This document shows positions 5,904 through 8,211 of a stretch of 8,211 nt of DNA, one piece after another. The notes beneath the pieces were generated by a model that did no database searches, was not told the origin of the DNA, and saw only the letters and a list, made by a program, of their open reading frames with translations. This DNA comes from CAZTLI01 sp964614375 (lineage in GTDB: Bacteria; Chloroflexota; Anaerolineae; Aggregatilineales; Phototrophicaceae). The position numbers and the translations under genes were made by a program. The stretch's first letter is position 1. Each line of letters begins with the position of its first letter. The stretch is from assembly GCA_964614375.1 (NCBI GenBank), contig CAZTLI010000238.1, positions 1-8,211 of the forward strand. The letters run 5' to 3'.

Positions 5904-6848
5904 ATGAACATCGAACGACACGTCATCTTCGGCACGGGGCCAGTCGGTATGGCAATTATGGCGGAACTCTGCCATAAAGGAAAAACGGTGCGAATGGTCA
6001 ACCGCAGCGGCAAGGCCCCCCTGCCTGACGGGGTTGAACTGGTCAGCGGCGACGCCAGCAATCACGATTTCGCACACCAGGCAGCAGACGGCGCGACCCA
6101 CATCTATTTCGCGCTCAATCCACCCTACCACAAATGGCCTGAACTATTCCCACCATTGCAAACCAGCGTCCTACAAGCAGCGATTGCAACCGGGGCGAAA
6201 TTGATTGTCATGGAAAATCTGTACGCCTATGGTCGCACGCACGGCAAACCAATGACCGAAGACCTGCCACTTAGCGCCGAACATAAAAAAGGCATCGTCC
6301 GCGCACAAATGACCGGAGAACTGCTCGATGCACAGGCGGCGGGCACAGTACACCTAGCGATTGGGCGGGCGTCGGACTTCTTCGGGCCGGGCGTGCTGGA
6401 ATCGGCGATGGGCGAACGAGTCTTCTACCCCGCAGTGCATGGTAAAAGCGCGCAGGTCATCGGCAAGCTGGATATGCCCCACACACATACCTACATTCCC
6501 GATGTGGGTAAGGCGCTCGTGATTCTGGGTGAACACGATGAGGCATTGGGTAAGGTCTGGCACATTCCCAGTCCACCCGCACGCACACAACATCAATTCA
6601 TCGAGAAAGTCTATGCGGCATGTGGACATCCAACGAAGATTACCGCCGCGCCAAAGCTGCTGCTCAGGATTGTCGGCCTATTCAATCCGATTGTGCGCGA
6701 ACTATTGGGCACGCTCTATCAGTTCGAAGAACCGTTCGTGATGGACAGCAGCCGCTTCGAGACGACATTTGGAATGCAAGCCACCCCGCTAGACGATGCG
6801 ATACGCGAAACAGTGGCATGGTTCAGGGCTAATCCAAAAGCAGTATAA
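5904..6848 (+). CDS. NAD(P)-dependent epimerase/dehydratase-like protein (atypical SDR)
   Basis: A 314-residue Rossmann-fold protein of the NAD-dependent epimerase/dehydratase group. The N-terminal dinucleotide motif is G10-T-G12-P-V-G15, and N33-R34 after the second strand favours NADP(H). Further family stretches are ENLYAYGRTHGKPMTEDLPL (104-123), IGRASDFFGPGV (153-164) and the domain PHTHTYIPDVGKALVILGE (192-210). The canonical catalytic YxxxK is not seen where expected: the region reads KKGIVRAQMTGELL (128-141), so this is an atypical SDR and the reaction is unknown. No signal peptide or membrane segment. The ATG at 5904 has AGGAG (5889-5893) 10 nt upstream. The 102-bp gap from the hydrolase gene shows no terminator or good promoter, so co-transcription is plausible. 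A hairpin terminator follows at 6869-6912. It may reduce or isomerise a product of the hydrolase, but that is inference. Confidence 0.9.
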   Translation: MNIERHVIFGTGPVGMAIMAELCHKGKTVRMVNRSGKAPLPDGVELVSGDASNHDFAHQAADGATHIYFALNPPYHKWPELFPPLQTSVLQAAIATGAKLIVMENLYAYGRTHGKPMTEDLPLSAEHKKGIVRAQMTGELLDAQAAGTVHLAIGRASDFFGPGVLESAMGERVFYPAVHGKSAQVIGKLDMPHTHTYIPDVGKALVILGEHDEALGKVWHIPSPPARTQHQFIEKVYAACGHPTKITAAPKLLLRIVGLFNPIVRELLGTLYQFEEPFVMDSSRFETTFGMQATPLDDAIRETVAWFRANPKAV

Positions 6849-6868
6849 CCTGCCTCAGTCCATCATAG

Positions 6869-6912
6869 ACCGGGCGTGTGATAGTCAGAATTCGGTTTCC
6901 GCGCCCGGTTTT
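6869..6912 (+). terminator. Intrinsic terminator after the SDR gene
   Basis: An 8-bp GC-rich stem (ACCGGGCG at 6869-6876 with CGCCCGGT at 6902-6909) encloses a loop of about 25 nt and is followed by TTTT (6909-6912). The large loop makes it less typical. It lies between two convergent genes (6848 and 6925). On the minus strand there is no clear T tract, so it mainly serves the + strand unit. Confidence 0.65.
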
Positions 6913-6924
6913 GCTATCGCCATA

Positions 6925-8025
6925 TTAGTCCATCAATAAGTCAAAACGTCCACAATCATAGGTCATGCCATTGATTTGAATCGAAAGCGCGTGTTCACCG
7001 GGATAGTAGGTGCGGGTGGTGATGGGTCGAATGGTGTGCGATTTTTCGATATGCAGCCGTTCACCGGGTTCGAGCGTTTTCTGCGTCAGTTTGAAGACTT
7101 TCGGCGCGAGTGTGCCATTGGCTTTTTGAAAATGCACAATATAGTCAATCATCAACTGCTGGGGTGCATCGGCATTGGACACAATATCGAAACTAAACAC
7201 AATCGCCTCGCCCATCTGGATTTGGTCGGTAGCGCGGCGGATATGCTCCACAGTAACCTGTGCATCCTGACCATAACCAAGTAGTTCGAGGGCGTCACGG
7301 TGTCCCGCTTTGATGAGTGAGCGCAGCGCATGACGAATAATCCACTGTGTATCCTCCGTCGCGCCTTTTTGCCAGCGGCGAGCAATATCCAAGACGACAT
7401 CGGGATTGTCTTTGCCGATGTCATTCAGATTGTTGGCGACACTGCGCCGCACATAGTCCGACGGGTCACTTTTGAGGCATTCCAGAATTGGCAAAATAGG
7501 TGAAGGGTCCCGCTTGAACAGCGGCAATGCCATTGACCACGGCAGACGTGGACGGCAGCCTTCGCTGGCGAGCCGGCGGACATGGTGACTATCGTGGCTT
7601 GCCCATGACAACATCTGCGCCATCATGCGCGGTGTATCCTGCACGATGAACGGACGCACCGCAAATTCCGCACTGGAATACTGTGTGAATAGTTCCATCG
7701 CCGCTATCGACACTTCCCAATCGTCCAAACCATATACCGCCACAAACTCACAAATTGACATCAATAGAAAGCCAGACCCCTCTAACGCCGGCGCAGCGGC
7801 TTTGAGGATGTCCAGCGCGGCGCGATAGCCACCGGGCAGAAATTGATGCAGCACCGTGGTTGTATGTCGCATCCGGTCTTTGAGGGCGCGGTCTTGCCAT
7901 GCTTCGTCATAGATACGGGCAATGAACTGTGCCCGGTCAAATGATGGATAGTGACGATATAGTGCCGCCGCTAAATCATCGAAAAATTGGCGACTGTAGA
8001 GACTGTCTTTCAGCGGCTCTGCCAC
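6925..8025 (-). CDS. alkC: DNA alkylation repair glycosylase, AlkC type with C-terminal Ig-like domain
   Basis: A 366-residue protein of the HEAT-like-repeat DNA glycosylase family (AlkC/AlkD), which removes N-alkylated bases such as 3-methyladenine in base-excision repair without base flipping. Residues about 1-255 are helical repeats with family-typical stretches: SSAEFAVRPFI (117-127), WASHDSHHVRRLASEGCRPRLPW (141-163) and DPSDYVRRSVANNLNDIGKDNPD (187-209). Residues about 256-366 are beta-rich (EAIVFSFDIVSN, MIDYIVHFQKANG, TTRTYYPGEHALSIQING) and match the Ig-like domain seen in one AlkC subgroup. The length suits an HLR plus Ig-like protein. The start is a GTG at 8023-8025, chosen because AAGGAG lies 6 nt upstream and no in-frame ATG exists nearby. 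It is convergent with the SDR gene and follows a truncated gene on the same strand after 84 bp. The family is clear; the exact base specificity is not. Confidence 0.9.
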   Translation of the reverse strand: MAEPLKDSLYSRQFFDDLAAALYRHYPSFDRAQFIARIYDEAWQDRALKDRMRHTTTVLHQFLPGGYRAALDILKAAAPALEGSGFLLMSICEFVAVYGLDDWEVSIAAMELFTQYSSAEFAVRPFIVQDTPRMMAQMLSWASHDSHHVRRLASEGCRPRLPWSMALPLFKRDPSPILPILECLKSDPSDYVRRSVANNLNDIGKDNPDVVLDIARRWQKGATEDTQWIIRHALRSLIKAGHRDALELLGYGQDAQVTVEHIRRATDQIQMGEAIVFSFDIVSNADAPQQLMIDYIVHFQKANGTLAPKVFKLTQKTLEPGERLHIEKSHTIRPITTRTYYPGEHALSIQINGMTYDCGRFDLLMD

Positions 8026-8031
8026 ATCATG

Positions 8032-8037
8032 CTCCTT
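8032..8037 (-). promoter_or_regulatory. Shine-Dalgarno that selects the GTG start of alkC
   Basis: On the minus strand AAGGAG lies 6 nt ahead of the GTG at 8025-8023. Two out-of-frame ATGs (8030-8028 and 8027-8025) fall in the spacer and overlap the GTG; they open only a six-codon reading frame (MMWQSR). Confidence 0.7.
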
Positions 8038-8109
8038 GAGGGGAAGGCCGCCACAAACGGATGATGACGACCATTAGGCACATCGCAATGATAGCACAGA
8101 TATTCTAGC

Positions 8110-8211
8110 TTAACGAGATTGTGGCTGAATTTCGATGTCGTGGATGTTGGTGGCGAATGCGACCACTTCGCCTGTATCGGGTGATAGGTAGTGGATAGAC
8201 ATCGGCACAAG
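8110..8211 (-). CDS. C-terminal end of an unidentified minus-strand gene (5' end outside window)
   Basis: The minus-strand frame is open from the window edge and gives 33 residues ending at a TAA (8112-8110). The sequence includes SIHYLSPDTGEVVAFAT and NIHDIEIQPQSR. It reads like the natural end of a protein, with a strand-turn-strand pattern (HYLSPDTGEVVAFA) and codon use like its neighbours. It contains an internal ATG that would give a 30-residue peptide, but no ribosome-binding site precedes it, so a truncated larger gene is more likely. I cannot name the family. It lies 84 bp upstream of alkC on the same strand; no terminator is visible in that gap, so the two could be co-transcribed. 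Confidence 0.5.
   Translation of the reverse strand, partial: LVPMSIHYLSPDTGEVVAFATNIHDIEIQPQSR

Noticed and set aside
1..8211. CRISPR arrays, transposases, tRNA or rRNA genes
   Set aside because: Looked for regularly spaced repeats, terminal inverted repeats, transposase-like ORFs and cloverleaf patterns; none seen.

Overview
The window looks like a stretch of bacterial chromosome of medium GC content. It carries ordinary single-copy housekeeping genes (methionyl-tRNA synthetase, cytidylate kinase) mixed with small conserved accessory genes. Several proteins have a style I associate with Chloroflexota: a TPR, acidic linker, membrane segment and PPC-domain protein, a WHG-type TetR regulator, an atypical SDR, and an AlkC glycosylase with a C-terminal Ig-like domain. 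This taxonomic guess is inference; there is no rRNA gene or other decisive marker. I see no insertion sequence, prophage gene, CRISPR array, tRNA or rRNA gene.

Layout: (1) 1-648, + strand, 3' end of metG, closed by a hairpin terminator. (2) 708-1277, +, a beta-class carbonic anhydrase-like gene. (3) 1278-1445, a leader region with a promoter-like sequence and a strong intrinsic terminator just ahead of cmk (1446-2126, +). (4) On the minus strand, a membrane protein with TPR and PPC domains (2107-3111), whose 3' end overlaps the 3' end of cmk by 20 bp, and an unrecognised cytosolic 220-residue protein (3283-3945), with a terminator between them. (5) 3946-4120, a divergent regulatory region with a consensus promoter whose -10 box sits inside a 29-bp inverted repeat, the likely TetR operator. 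(6) On the + strand, tetR (4121-4828), a metallo-beta-lactamase-fold hydrolase (4953-5801) and an NAD(P)-dependent SDR/epimerase-like gene (5904-6848), ended by a terminator at about 6869-6912. (7) On the minus strand, an AlkC-type DNA alkylation repair glycosylase starting at GTG (6925-8025), and the last 33 codons of another minus-strand gene running off the right edge (8110-8211).

The most informative signals are regulatory. The tetR promoter has two abutting 15-bp imperfect palindromes over its -10 box, which predicts tight autorepression. I see no convincing promoter before the hydrolase or SDR genes, so all three may form one transcription unit making a small regulated catabolic or detoxification cassette with an unknown substrate. 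cmk sits behind a terminator with no room for a promoter after it, so its expression must come through that terminator, which suggests attenuation or read-through. Nothing here proves an undescribed system; the cassette and the cmk leader are the places most worth testing.
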